Shown here piece by piece: positions 1 through 10,259 of a DNA stretch of 64,000 nucleotides. Numbering within the stretch: position 1 is the stretch's first letter; each line of letters opens with the position of its first letter. The notes under the pieces were generated by a model. The model saw nothing but the letters and a program-made list of their open reading frames with translations. It ran no database searches and was not told the DNA's origin. Source of the DNA: Monilinia fructicola (taxonomy: Eukaryota; Ascomycota; Leotiomycetes; Helotiales; Sclerotiniaceae); contig VICG01000006.1 in the NCBI GenBank assembly GCA_008692225.1, forward strand, positions 62,001-126,000. Reading direction: 5' to 3'. Made by a program: the position numbers and the translations under genes.

Positions 1-430
1 TTAGGAATCGTCATGTGTTAAGAGTTCACTGCCTATACCGAGTACGCTGTTCATCGTATATCGAGTCGGGCTTTTGGAGCTGGAGGTTTATCATTTCTTG
101 ATTTGTACATTTGTGTATAGTATCTCTAATCATAATGATAGTTTGATATGATGTGAGTTTTGTTTCATCTGGTGGTACTGCGTGCTTGATTGCCCTGTAG
201 AGTGTATTCCTATGTGTGTTATGATACATCGAACGCTATATAAAATAAATGAAATGCCTGCCTTTGTTTCCAGTTTATTTCGTTAATCTCCACATACATT
301 GATGCATGAGCTCTTAAGCTCAACTATTCAAGATATTTTTCACTAATTCAAAGATGTTCCTCACTGATTCATCCACTCATCCATAATATCTTCCCTCTCT
401 CACAACCACACTCACCATACCCCGACCACT
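1..430. other. No gene recognised at the left edge
   Basis: No recognisable coding sequence. The stretch is moderately AT-rich and lies downstream of the minus-strand secreted-protein gene, so it probably holds that gene's 3' untranslated region and intergenic DNA. Confidence 0.4.
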
Positions 431-1602
431 TTAAATCATCATAGCCCCCCTCCTCAACTTCTTCTCCACCTCACCAGCAGCAGCATTGCAAGCCGTCTCC
501 TGAGTTTCACACTGTGCCTCTCCACCCGCCAAAGTTCCACTATTAGCTGCATCCGCACAGGCATTATGTTGTACGCTACACGATCTCTGAAGAGCAGCTC
601 CTTCACCCACAAATGTATCGCCGTTGACGGAGAATGGACGATTGCCTGCGGAAGAAATGACTGGCGGTGCTGCACCACCTAGTGTACCGGTGAATGTTTG
701 AACGTTTGTCCCTGTTGCCGTGGTGGAAGGGGCAGCGGATGCGGATGCAGTGGACGCGACAGAGGCATTAGAGGATGATCCAGTTGCTACAGCTGCAATA
801 GCTGTGATGGTACTAGTCACCGCCGCAGCACATTCCCCGGTTGAGTTACTCGAAGAAGTGGAAACTGCCGAAGTAGAATTAGAAACACCAGCAACAGCCG
901 CGCTAATTTCATCCGCCGTAGCATCATCTACGATAAGATTCTGAGTAAAGATACAACCTGGAGAGTCATTCTCCGTATCACACGTATTACCAGCAGCCGT
1001 GGGATCACCAATCTTCCCTGGAGCAAATGTACCAGAGAGAAGAGCTTCTTGAGGATCAGCTCCGATGGAAGCTAGTTGCTTGGCTAATGAAAGAACAATA
1101 GCTTTATTTATAGCTGCTGCATTTGGGGAAGCAGGATCTTGATGTTGTTGAACAGCTTGAATCTCTGGATTTACGGCAGTTTCATTGCAAATAACAGATG
1201 CGAGACCAACCGATCCAGTATTTCTCTCTCAAGCGCAGCATACAGTAATGCATCAGCCATACCGGTAATATTATTGGCGGCCTTTGCATTGGTGAAAGCT
1301 TGATCGGCGGTAGCTTGGTGAAGACAATCGGGGTTGGAGATGCTCCCGGCACCAGTAATGGCAGCAGCATTACCCAAAAGACCAAAGACTGGATCTTGAA
1401 TTTTGTTTGGGTTGTCGAGGTTCAAATTAACACGAACACCATCAAGGAATCGATTGTGAGAATGTTCCTGAGGAACCTCGCGACCTCTTAACATTCGTTT
1501 GGGTACTGGTGGGATTGTGAATTTATTCTTTGGCTCTGCTACAGGAGCAGCAAATACCAAATTGAGCATGGTGATGAGGAGAGTTGTGGTTTCGTACTTC
1601 AT
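431..1602 (-). CDS. Secreted Ser/Thr/Ala-rich protein with conserved Cys-rich C-terminus (frameshifted)
   Basis: A minus-strand gene of about 390 codons without introns. It starts at 1602 with a signal-peptide-like N-terminus (MKYETTTLLITMLNLVFAAP), followed by a region of Asn, Ala and paired Cys residues. Next comes a Ser/Thr/Ala-rich linker (about residues 210-290). The C-terminal domain ends with CSVQHNACADAANSG, GGEAQCETQETACNAAAGE and a KKLRRG tail. This C-terminal domain recurs in small secreted proteins of ascomycetes, some misannotated as ribosomal protein S17; its function is unknown. The frame breaks in a GA-dinucleotide run (plus-strand 1220-1230). Dropping one GA unit joins ALER to NTGSVGLASVICNETA, and the frame then stays open to the TAA at 431-433. 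I infer an extracellular or wall-associated protein; an effector role cannot be judged. Confidence 0.75.
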
Positions 1603-3448
1603 GATGACGATGTTGATATTTCGAGTTATATTAACAGGTTCGGCAATCGTGAATAGATAATATTATGACCAAAAAAGTGTACAAAAAAGGGACCGGCCTA
1701 GATTGAAATTGAAATAGATTGCAAGAATTATTTAAAGAGCGTAAGTTGAAGTTCTCAGAACCGAACAAGAAGAGAATTTAGATGGAGTCAGAAGAAAAGA
1801 CAAGACTGCGATGAAGGGAAACGAACACAGATTTGGAAATCTAACAGACCTTATATCTCAAATGTTAATGCTTCTGCCAGCAGCAAGTCTGGATCAAACA
1901 GAGATTTGATCATGTACCTTGTATCCATCACCCCCATTTTCCACACTGGTGGAGATTTTTCACGGCGTAGATCATACAGAGAGCAGGAGAAAAGGACAAA
2001 GTCATGGATTGGGATCTCGTCCGCTCAATCCTACTCGATAAAACAGACACCTCGAAAGAAGCTTTGGATAAGCACGATACCCGTCATCGCATATCTCATA
2101 TGCAAATCTGCACATGTGCGTGTGAAGTCTAAATGAGCTGTCGGTCATCATACCGATTGGTACAAATAAATCAAATCTATACGGTTCATGCATGATCAAT
2201 AACTCCTGACACCCTGATCCCATAACAACCATAACGGTCTCGAATCATAAAGTAGGCCCTTGACCTTTTTGAAAACCATCCATGGTCCAGGTTGACATAT
2301 CCAGAGATGAGATGTGATGAGATGAGATGAGATGAACAAAAACAGGGACATCCCCTCAGTCTCATCAAGACCTTCTCCCAAGATCCAACAAGCTCCTACA
2401 TCCAAAGCATGAAGACCATCCAACCGTCTCATCTCCCCAACCAACAAGACCGCCCAAAAAATCCCGATTGACGGAAATATTTTGAAAGGCGTTGACACGG
2501 AACAAGCCCCGTCGCAGAAGTAAAATCTGATTCTAAACGATGTCTCCAATCCTTGTGTGGGTAAGGTTACACACACACGCACGCACACGTGATCCATCAT
2601 CCTGGTTCTTTTTGGACTTTCACACACGACGTCTTGTAATTTATCCGACGGATCAACGTCATAGAACTCCAGATGGAACCGGGGATGAAACTCATGTGCG
2701 CCTACTCTGAAATGTAATATGCGCAGGGCAGTTCATGTCCTTATTTTGAGGTCCACGGAGGATTAACAGCGTAAGTATCGTTTCCTGGTAATTACCGTGT
2801 TAATTATCATTAGATCAGTGACTGGAGATGCCATGAACGAAATCCAGATAGATCTATTCTCACCCTGTGCTCCACATGGGGTTTTGGGTTAGTATTTTCG
2901 TTGAGAATGGAGATATGGTTGATTTCTGGCCCGTCACGGTAGGTGTTTAGCAAGAGCTTTAGAATTGTCGTGAGCTGACATCCAATTTTCATGGATCAAG
3001 AGTATTCACTAGAGGCGTAGCGTATAGAGATACCACCGTTAAATGAAGCCAATCATAAGATCTTACTTTCACCCCTCTCAACCTTGGAATACTTCATTGA
3101 CTGTACATCACCAGAGACCAGAGTAAAATCTTACTACTAGATTCCAATGGTCGTTCATGCTTCATCTGGTCTCTGAAACTTAATCATTAACGCATTAAGG
3201 TTATGTAGGTATAAATAAAGTAGGGTTAATTCCATCAGATATGAAAGTATCCTCGTCATCAAGTCGGAACTATACCTTTTCCTCAACACTAATTAGACAA
3301 ACGCAATAAACCAAAAGTGTCTCCCTTTCCCCATACTTCCCCAGCCCAATACAAAGAATCCAATCCAGCAGGCCAGTCCTAAGCAATCAATTTCTCGAAC
3401 AACCCCAAGAAGCAAGACACTCTAATCATGAGACTGCATTGCAAACTC
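1603..3448. other. Intergenic region, no gene recognised
   Basis: About 1.85 kb between two minus-strand genes. It should hold the promoter of the secreted-protein gene and the 3' end of the SNG1-like gene. A short GATGA/GAGAT repeat lies at about 2304-2335 and a CA/CG-rich alternating tract at 2569-2588. Several open frames of 60-143 codons exist, but none has recognisable protein features. Confidence 0.5.
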
Positions 3449-5510
3449 TCACCCTTTCACCTCCTCCTCCCCATCCTCCTTAGCATTACCCTTCTTATCC
3501 ATCGTCTTCTTTTCCCCCTTCAAAGTATTCCATCTCATAAAATAACAACACGCCGGAAACAAAACAGTATTAACCGCCACCCCACGCGAACAGAATACCA
3601 AAATTTAGTCCTATACGCGAGTGAAGATCAAAGAGAATCTGTCTGCTTGCTTCGACAACTATAATCTCATTAGTTCTTCACATGTGACACACAGAATAGA
3701 AACCATCGGGATTCGACAATCAGGGTAGAAAAAAGGGGGCGGGGGGCGAGACAACTTACTATTATGCAACGGCCACGCATAACCCCAATAATAAAACTTC
3801 GGCGCCAAATCAATAGAATAAAAACTTGTCGAAACATTCGTGATAACCCAAAAGATCAACCATAAAGCCGTCCACGGCTGTCCAATAACCATGGTGACAT
3901 TTTCACACGCCAAGCCCAAGGCACCCATGCCCACCCAATTTAGCATCCAGTAAACGACAAAACTGCCCTTTCCATATGCCGTTGCAGGACTCTCCATCAT
4001 AATTTCACTCTTGCTTCCTGTGGAGAAGGGAATTTGAAATGCGAGGGAGATGAGGGAGTAGAAGAGCGAGAGGAAGAAATAGGCCATGATGGTTGCTAGC
4101 CAGCGCCAGATGATGAGTTGGTAAAAATGCATGGGCCGGTGTCCTTGCGGTATGATGTATTTTGTGTGGACGGGGAGGTAGAATGAGAAGGAGAAGAATG
4201 AAATTATTATTAGATAGATGAGACCGATGCTAACAGCGGGTGTAGCGACAGGTGGATTGAATGGTCTGAGATTGAATGTGGAAAATCCAATGGCTGGTGA
4301 GATTACCTGAGGTGAGTTGCGGATATTGGCCATGATTGAAGTATTGGTGGCCGCTTGCTCGAGAACTTGTGCAGCCCATTGTTGACCAAACTTACTGGTG
4401 ATAGTGGATTGAAATTGAAGTAATTCTGGTACGATGTAGTCAAAATAGGTCGTTTCGTCTCGAGCTTGTACGTAGATTACCTGTGCGATACCCCATGGGA
4501 TCAAAAGTGGCATTTCCATTCTGTACTGCCTCCTGAAGAAGTGCTGTTGCATTGGCGTTTATTATTATTGCCTAAGATGTTATAGTTAGTATGTGATGAT
4601 TTCTTTGATTCGCTAATGGTGAAATTCTCGAACATATGCCCATCCTCGCGATCTAAACTTAGATCCGAAAAACAAATGGTCTCGGACTTGAAAGCCTCAC
4701 AGGGCTCCTATACCCCAATTCAAATCCCAAAATTAACTAATCTCTTAAATTTAGAAACCTCATGACGCCTCTCAATTTCCCAATTCCAACCCAACAACCA
4801 AGAAACAGTCTTTCAGGCCTATGGTTCCAAGCGGAGTATAACATGGCATATAAAAACTAGTACCGCACAAAACCCCATCATCACCATCCAAAAGAGCAAG
4901 CAATCAGCCGGGGAGAAAAAGAAACAGAAAACTCACGGCCCATGCCCCAAACTCATAAATCTGTCTCCTAACCTCCAACGGATCATAATTAAACCGACTC
5001 GCCGGCAAACTCCCCCACCCAAAGCACCACTCGGCGCGACCAACGCCTCCGCAGCCTTCACAATCTGCGGGCCAACCAGCGGTGTCGTATCAGTATAGGG
5101 AGCGACCTGGCCATCGAAATCCACGACCCAGACAACAAGCGACGACAGATTTTTCTCGACGTGGAAGAGAGCGCCCCAGTAGAGGGAGAGGATGGAGAGG
5201 ATGAAGGCGGAGAGAATGAGGGCTGGTGTTTCGTGTTAGTATAAGTATGTCAGACTCTCAACCCCTCATTCCATTCATCGCTCCGTCACAAAACTTCTTC
5301 ACCTCCAATTCAATCCCCTCCTTCCTCATCTCATCTCCTCTCCCCCCCAAAATGCATCATTTGAACCAAAAGCAAAGAAAGGAAGCACAAACTAGTGAGA
5401 GCCCATTTCGTGAAAACCTCCTTCCTCACCGCATTCAATTCCTTGTCCCAAAACCCCCACGGGTCTCGTATCCTGTTGTTGTGCCTCTCCATCTCCATCT
5501 CCATCTCCAT
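3449..5510 (-). CDS. SNG1-family (DUF3533) multi-pass membrane protein, three frameshifts
   Basis: Four exons on the minus strand: 5510-5393, 5222-4937, 4571-3760 and 3658-3449. Introns end with perfect TACTAAC or CTAAT branch sites. After a short N-terminus (MEMEMEMERHNN) comes one membrane segment (LILSAFILSILSLYWGALF) and an external domain (VVDFDGQVAP, LVGPQIVKAAEA, YVQARDETTYFDY). Further membrane segments follow, with the family-typical FYSIDLAPKFYYWGYAWPLHN, then VEASRQILFDLHSRIGLNFG and YFMRWNTLKG. Yeast Sng1 confers nitrosoguanidine resistance at the plasma membrane; substrate transport by this family is inferred. Frame breaks occur in C-runs at 5012-5020 (one base missing), 4491-4494 (one extra) and 3580-3583 (one extra). 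Exon length is 3n+1, which matches these three indels. An alternative ATG lies at 5528. Confidence 0.88.
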
Positions 5511-5661
5511 CCCTATGTTCCGAACCATTCGCCATATTTTATGGAATGTTCTATCCTGGGTATCTATCGACGACCGAAACTTCCAAAATCCAAAGATCCA
5601 AAAATCCAAACGATATGTCAACCACTGAGACCAAACCTTGATTGGTAAAAACGTGCGTGTA

Positions 5662-5708
5662 TCGTCGTCGTCGTGTCGTCGTGTCGTCGTGTCGTCGTGT
5701 CGTCGTAT
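5662..5708. repeat. Short tandem repeat, unit TCGTCGTG
   Basis: Five consecutive copies of the 8-bp unit after a TCG start, with a final TCGTCGTA variant. It lies about 150 bp upstream of the SNG1-like start codon. Confidence 0.9.
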
Positions 5709-5794
5709 CTTCGTATCTCCGTGAAGAACATTACCTACCTATATACTTATAATGGCCTACCCACCATCCTGGAACTATATACAATATCTCGCCT

Positions 5795-5842
5795 CTAGTC
5801 CCTAGTCCCTAGTCTTCTAGTCCCTAGTCCTAGTCCCTAGTC
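5795..5842. repeat. Imperfect tandem repeat, core TAGTCCC
   Basis: About seven copies of a CTAGTCC/CTAGTCCC unit with length variants. It is not the fungal telomere repeat (TTAGGG). Confidence 0.85.
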
Positions 5843-6948
5843 TCCATGTTCCCCCAAATCCCACCCAAGAACCCAAACCAACAACCAATAAACCAAGACC
5901 CATCGACCCATCGATCCATTCGATTCGATCCAATCCAATCCAATCCAACCCACACCAAAAACCACCAAGCAGCAGTAGAACCAATCTAGAACCCGCTCAC
6001 ATCCATCCGCAAAGCTTCAAGCAGGGACCGGAAACCATCAGAGCGCGACCAATAATAGCCTACTAACCTTACCACCTCACCTATTTCATCCCATCTGTAT
6101 TGCCATTAACCTTGAGATATTTCAATCTCAACAAGAAGGTCTTACCATCTAACCATCTAACCATCTGGTGGTAGTTCAAAGATCTACCTACCCACCTACC
6201 CACTTACCCAACTACCCACTACCGAGTGAGCTCATCAAGTACACCAATCAAGCACCACAATCTATGACATCACCATCTACATCTTCATCTAGTAACTACC
6301 TAGGTAATCAACCTAACCCTGTTAACCTAACCTACTCAATCAAGGATTATCATTCGGGAATATTATAAATTTTTCATGAACTTTGAGCCATCTGTTCATT
6401 GAATCTGGACTGATCTTTTGTCAATCTTCAACTTTAAGCCGTCAATTAAGATCAAGTGGAATCAAAACTCAACATTTCAATACCCAATACCCAATACCCA
6501 ATTCATATTTCTTAATATGGTGATGCCAAAATGGCTTCTTTGAATTTGCTTGTATTTGCTATTGTAGTGTTTTCTCTTCGCTTAGAGTCAATCCATCTTG
6601 TGAAGAAATTCAAGATCTTGTACTATTCCATCCTCTCCTAAATAGAGTAATTCCGGTCACCAAACACAGGCCATTTCTACCTGAATCATAATAATACTAA
6701 TACTATTTTTTTGTAATCCGCCATCCAGTGAGACGCTCCCAATCATAAAGTGATGATAGTCCTTCGTAGACTGCTCAATCCTGTCCCTTCGTAATCGCTA
6801 CGCAACAAAAATGCGAAAGCAAAATGTAATATGCCACTATCATCAACACCAACAAGCCCTTTCATTTCTTTTGACCATCAGATATCGTAGAGAAGAAGAA
6901 AAGATTTAATATGGTTAAATGTGAAAAGAAATAAACCCCATCCGTCAT

Positions 6949-9543
6949 TCATGCAAGTAATTCAACATCCAGTCCGATAGAACGCATGAAGAGGTTTACA
7001 TTTGCAAGTCTTTGACTAGACATAGCTGGAGGTAATGTCTTGGCAAGTCCAACCGTTTCCATGACACGATCCTTGACAGCCATAACTAATCGTTGCTGCT
7101 GCTCAGGGCTAGCACCAATACCAATGGCTGCAAGGAATTGCCAAACGTATACGTCTTCACCAGTGTTGACGGTGCCAGGGAAGATTTCTGGAAGCGTAGG
7201 CTCAAGGGCATCGAAAAATGCATTGTGAGTAACCAACCTAAAAAATGTGTTAAAAAAGTAGACTAATGAATTATAGAAGAAATGCTCACCAATCATTCCA
7301 TCCGCGTTCATTGACATCTCCAGCCTGCTTGGTAATCTCAGCACGACTGAGAATCATGGTCAAAAGACTCAGACCGATTCTAGTACGAGCAATTAAATCA
7401 ATGTTGAGATTAAGAATAAGACCCAAAACACCAGTAGTGATTTGAAAGTCGGCATCATGAAGAAATCCAAAAAGGCTTGACATGACGGTCACTTGAAATA
7501 GGTCAATGTTTTCTCGAATCTCGGCATTGGGTTGAATTCCATCAGGACTAGGTACGGCCAATCGAACAACATCAAGTTTATCAAGATGAAGAATAATCAT
7601 AGTCAAGATGGTAGCACGTTGTTCATCCGAGATATGTCTGAAGACTCGAGGGATTGCCTTTTTTACCCTTGTTGAATGAAAGGAACGCAATGAATGGGTG
7701 AACCGTAGTGGCACCAATTGGCTCATGAATTCTCAAATTTCGCCATAATTGCTTGTTGAGAAATTCCTGGCGTTCGTTCCAGTCCTGATTCATACCGGCA
7801 ATTTGTGGATTGATCTCGTCATGACCCAATGGCCTAGGCTTTGAGCGTTTCGTGGTCCTCTAACTCCATTAATGTATTATAAACATTCTCAATATCAGTC
7901 AAAACAGTCTTTCTATCGCTACCGCTGACACTTGCGAGGTGGGCCTTTCGAAGGTTAGGAGAATTTCCCCGGTCGAGTCTCATTGCTATCAGTTCGCTTG
8001 ATGTTCAAGAGAGGTTTAGGTGTCTTTGCGTTGCTGAATGAAATCTTTCCCAAACTTCCTTCAATTACTAATTGCTTGCTCTTTGGCTTGTTTTTTCGCA
8101 GCTTCAACAGCTCTCTGAACTTGTTGCTCCATACGTTTGTACATGATTATCGCCACCACGAGCTTGTCTTCGCATACCACCATGTCGATTGCCAGTTTGA
8201 AAGAGGTAAGTCTGCGCAAAGTTACTCAAAGGTTGATGTGGATTTTGACGAGGTCCACCCCGAATCTGACTATGAACCTGGTAATAAAAATCCTCCGAAA
8301 GAGAAGAATCTATACCATGCTCATTGGGATTTCCAGTAGCGGTTACCAGTTGTTTTGTAGTTGAATACGGGTGATGAAATTCTTATCTTGAGGTGTCATT
8401 AATCCATTGTCCTTTGACAACAAAAAGATCTTGTGATTTCGCTTGGCTCTCTTAGCATCTTCCAACAAGAATGCAGCTCTCTCTTCTTCAGATAAGTTGA
8501 CCAACTGTTGTGGGTGAGTGATGACATGGCGATTTCCGGAAGCATGAGGGGTGGTGATGACCACGTGGTGCACCATGTGGTTGGCCTTGAAATCTGTTCA
8601 TATTCTGCACGTGTGCCGGTTGAGATGGGATCGATGGAACATTTGCCTGACTGGTTGGAACTTGAGGACGTGGGCAAGATGATATGAATTTGTTGATCGA
8701 TAGGAAGCTGACGCTGTTCTGCCTGAGGTGGAGCACTAACTTGAACCGGGAATTGCTGTGCTGTTTGCTGTTGTTGCGAAGCTTGCTGGTGAAAGTTTTG
8801 ATACTGTTGAGGTGGGGGCTGCTGGTATTGTGGTTGAGATGGTGGCATGTGTTGCTGCTGAACGGGTACTTGAGGTTGAGCTGGTTTCTTCGCTTGAGCT
8901 CTCATGGCTGCTTCAACTTCTTCCAGACTCATCATCTTTCGGCCCGGCGCGGATGGTCCAGAAACAGGAGGAGTGGCGGTTTTAGGAGGGGCTTGTTTTG
9001 GTGCAACCCCCCAAAGGTTTGCATCAACCTGCATATCAGGAACATATTCCGGCTCTTGATATCTCTCATAGCCAGTTCTGGCAGGTCTCGAATAAGATGG
9101 CTGAGAGTAGGTAGATGCGGCTGGGGTTGTTCTAGATACGACTGGTTGTTGTCGAGAGTATCGCAATTGTTCCTCATTGATAGCATCGGAAACTTTTGCA
9201 GTTTGTCCAAAAAAGTCAAAATCCTTTCCAACTGGCTTGCTTGAACCTGAATCCCCTCCACTACCAAAGGTAGCATCGTTGAAGTCATCGCCGGTCTCTT
9301 CGAGCTGATCTCCTAAACCATCATACGTATCCTCGAAATCGAATCTGCGGGGCAAGGTTGTTAGCCTTTCATTTTGGGCTGAAATCAGAGAGGTAGAACG
9401 CGATATATTACTCACGCTTCACTATCATTTCCTGTACCAGAAAGACTTGCAAATGGATCCGCATGTTGACCGAAACCTGGCGCCGCAGTATTATGACCCC
9501 TCTCGTGGGGTGGTTGACTAGGATCAAATCCAAAGAAAGACAT
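6949..9543 (-). CDS. PAT1: PAT1 mRNA decapping activator (topoisomerase II-associated protein PAT1), frameshifted
   Basis: Three exons on the minus strand (9543-9416, 9344-7290, 7237-6949), about 820 codons. The start MSFFGFDPSQPP and the following FDFEDTYDGLGDQLEETGDD are typical of the N-terminus. A long Gln/Pro-rich region then leads to the helical C-terminal domain (ERAAFLLEDAKRAKRNHKIF, LSKDNGLMTPQDKNFITRIQ, ELEDHE, FRHISDEQRATILTMI, LAVPSPDGIQ, FLAAIGIGASPEQQQRLV). Pat1 bridges deadenylation and decapping, binding Lsm1-7 and Dhh1 in cytoplasmic P-bodies. The reading frame is lost at several points: near 8685, near 8555, near 8350, within 7830-8340, and in a T-run at 7659-7664 (one extra base; removing it restores KGKKAIPRVF). 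The gene is essentially complete apart from these indels. Confidence 0.93.
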
Positions 9544-9763
9544 GATTGAAGAAATCGCAAAGTCAAAGTAACTTGTTATCCATCAAGATGGGGCAATCAA
9601 GAAAACGTTGGACGTGTAAAGTATGTAATGTAGGTAAGGTAGTTTTGCAATTCCAAAGGTCAAATTTGAATTCTTTGAAGAAAAGATTAGATCAATGAAG
9701 GAAAATACAAGTGCACCAAAGCTTTTGATGGAACAAAATTGTTGTGGGAGGAGGGTAGAGTAG

Positions 9764-9873
9764 AGGAGAGGAGAGGAGAGGAGAGGAGAGTAGATGGGTA
9801 GGTGGCAGCAGCAGCGGTAGGAAGTAGTAGAAGGTGGAAGGTGGAAGGTGGAAGGTAGAAGGTAGAAGGTAGA
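9764..9873. repeat. Purine-rich microsatellites (GGAGA, then GAAGGTG/GAAGGTA)
   Basis: Two neighbouring simple repeats: GAGAG-type units at about 9764-9790 and six or so 7-bp GAAGGTR units at about 9830-9873. On the PAT1 coding strand they form a pyrimidine-rich tract about 220-330 bp upstream of the start codon, a common promoter composition in filamentous fungi. Confidence 0.85.
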
Positions 9874-10173
9874 TATAAGAGTTGGACGAATACAACAAGT
9901 ACAAAGAATGAGAGTATATTTTTTTTTTTGAATTTTGAATTTTTTGAAGTTGTCGGGTGGGTGGTGGTGGGATGAGTTGAGGGTGACGAGATCGGAAGGT
10001 GGAGGTGGAGGTGGGAGGAAGTGTGGTCGGTTTGCTTGGAAGGAATAATAATTGGAATAAGCTTGAAAGCTTTGAGTGCCAGGTGGTAGCTAGAGGGAGA
10101 ACTCAGGTTAGCGTGGTTGATGGTGATGGGTGGGTGGGTAGGTTAAGTAGAGAGAAATAGACGCGACCCGCGT

Positions 10174-10247
10174 GAATGAATGGATGAATGGATGAGATGG
10201 GATGGGATGGGATGATCTTCTTTCTTTCTTTCTTTCTTTCTGTCTTT
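10174..10247. repeat. Microsatellites GAATGGAT, TGGGA and TTTC
   Basis: Three simple repeats run head to tail (ATGAATGG units, three to four GATGG units, five to six CTTT units) immediately before the AT-rich block. Confidence 0.85.
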
Positions 10248-10259
10248 GAATTTTATTAC

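Larger units (their letters stand above)
5529..6948. other. Intergenic region with short tandem repeats
   Basis: Upstream of the SNG1-like gene and downstream of PAT1. It contains an 8-bp array, a TAGTCCC-type array, ATCC/CAATC-rich stretches near 5900-5950 and ACC/CCATCTAA-type low-complexity tracts around 6150-6230. No gene was recognised. Confidence 0.5.
9544..10259. other. PAT1 upstream region, repeat-rich
   Basis: Probable promoter and 5' leader of PAT1, with several G+A-rich short tandem repeats. No gene was recognised. Confidence 0.5.

Noticed and set aside
2196..2627. 143-codon minus-strand open frame
   Set aside because: Composition is repeat-driven (GATGA repeat, CA/CG tract), there is no domain or signal peptide, and it overlaps the region expected to be intergenic.
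8684..9244. 186-codon plus-strand open frame
   Set aside because: It is the antisense shadow of the Gln/Pro-rich part of PAT1.
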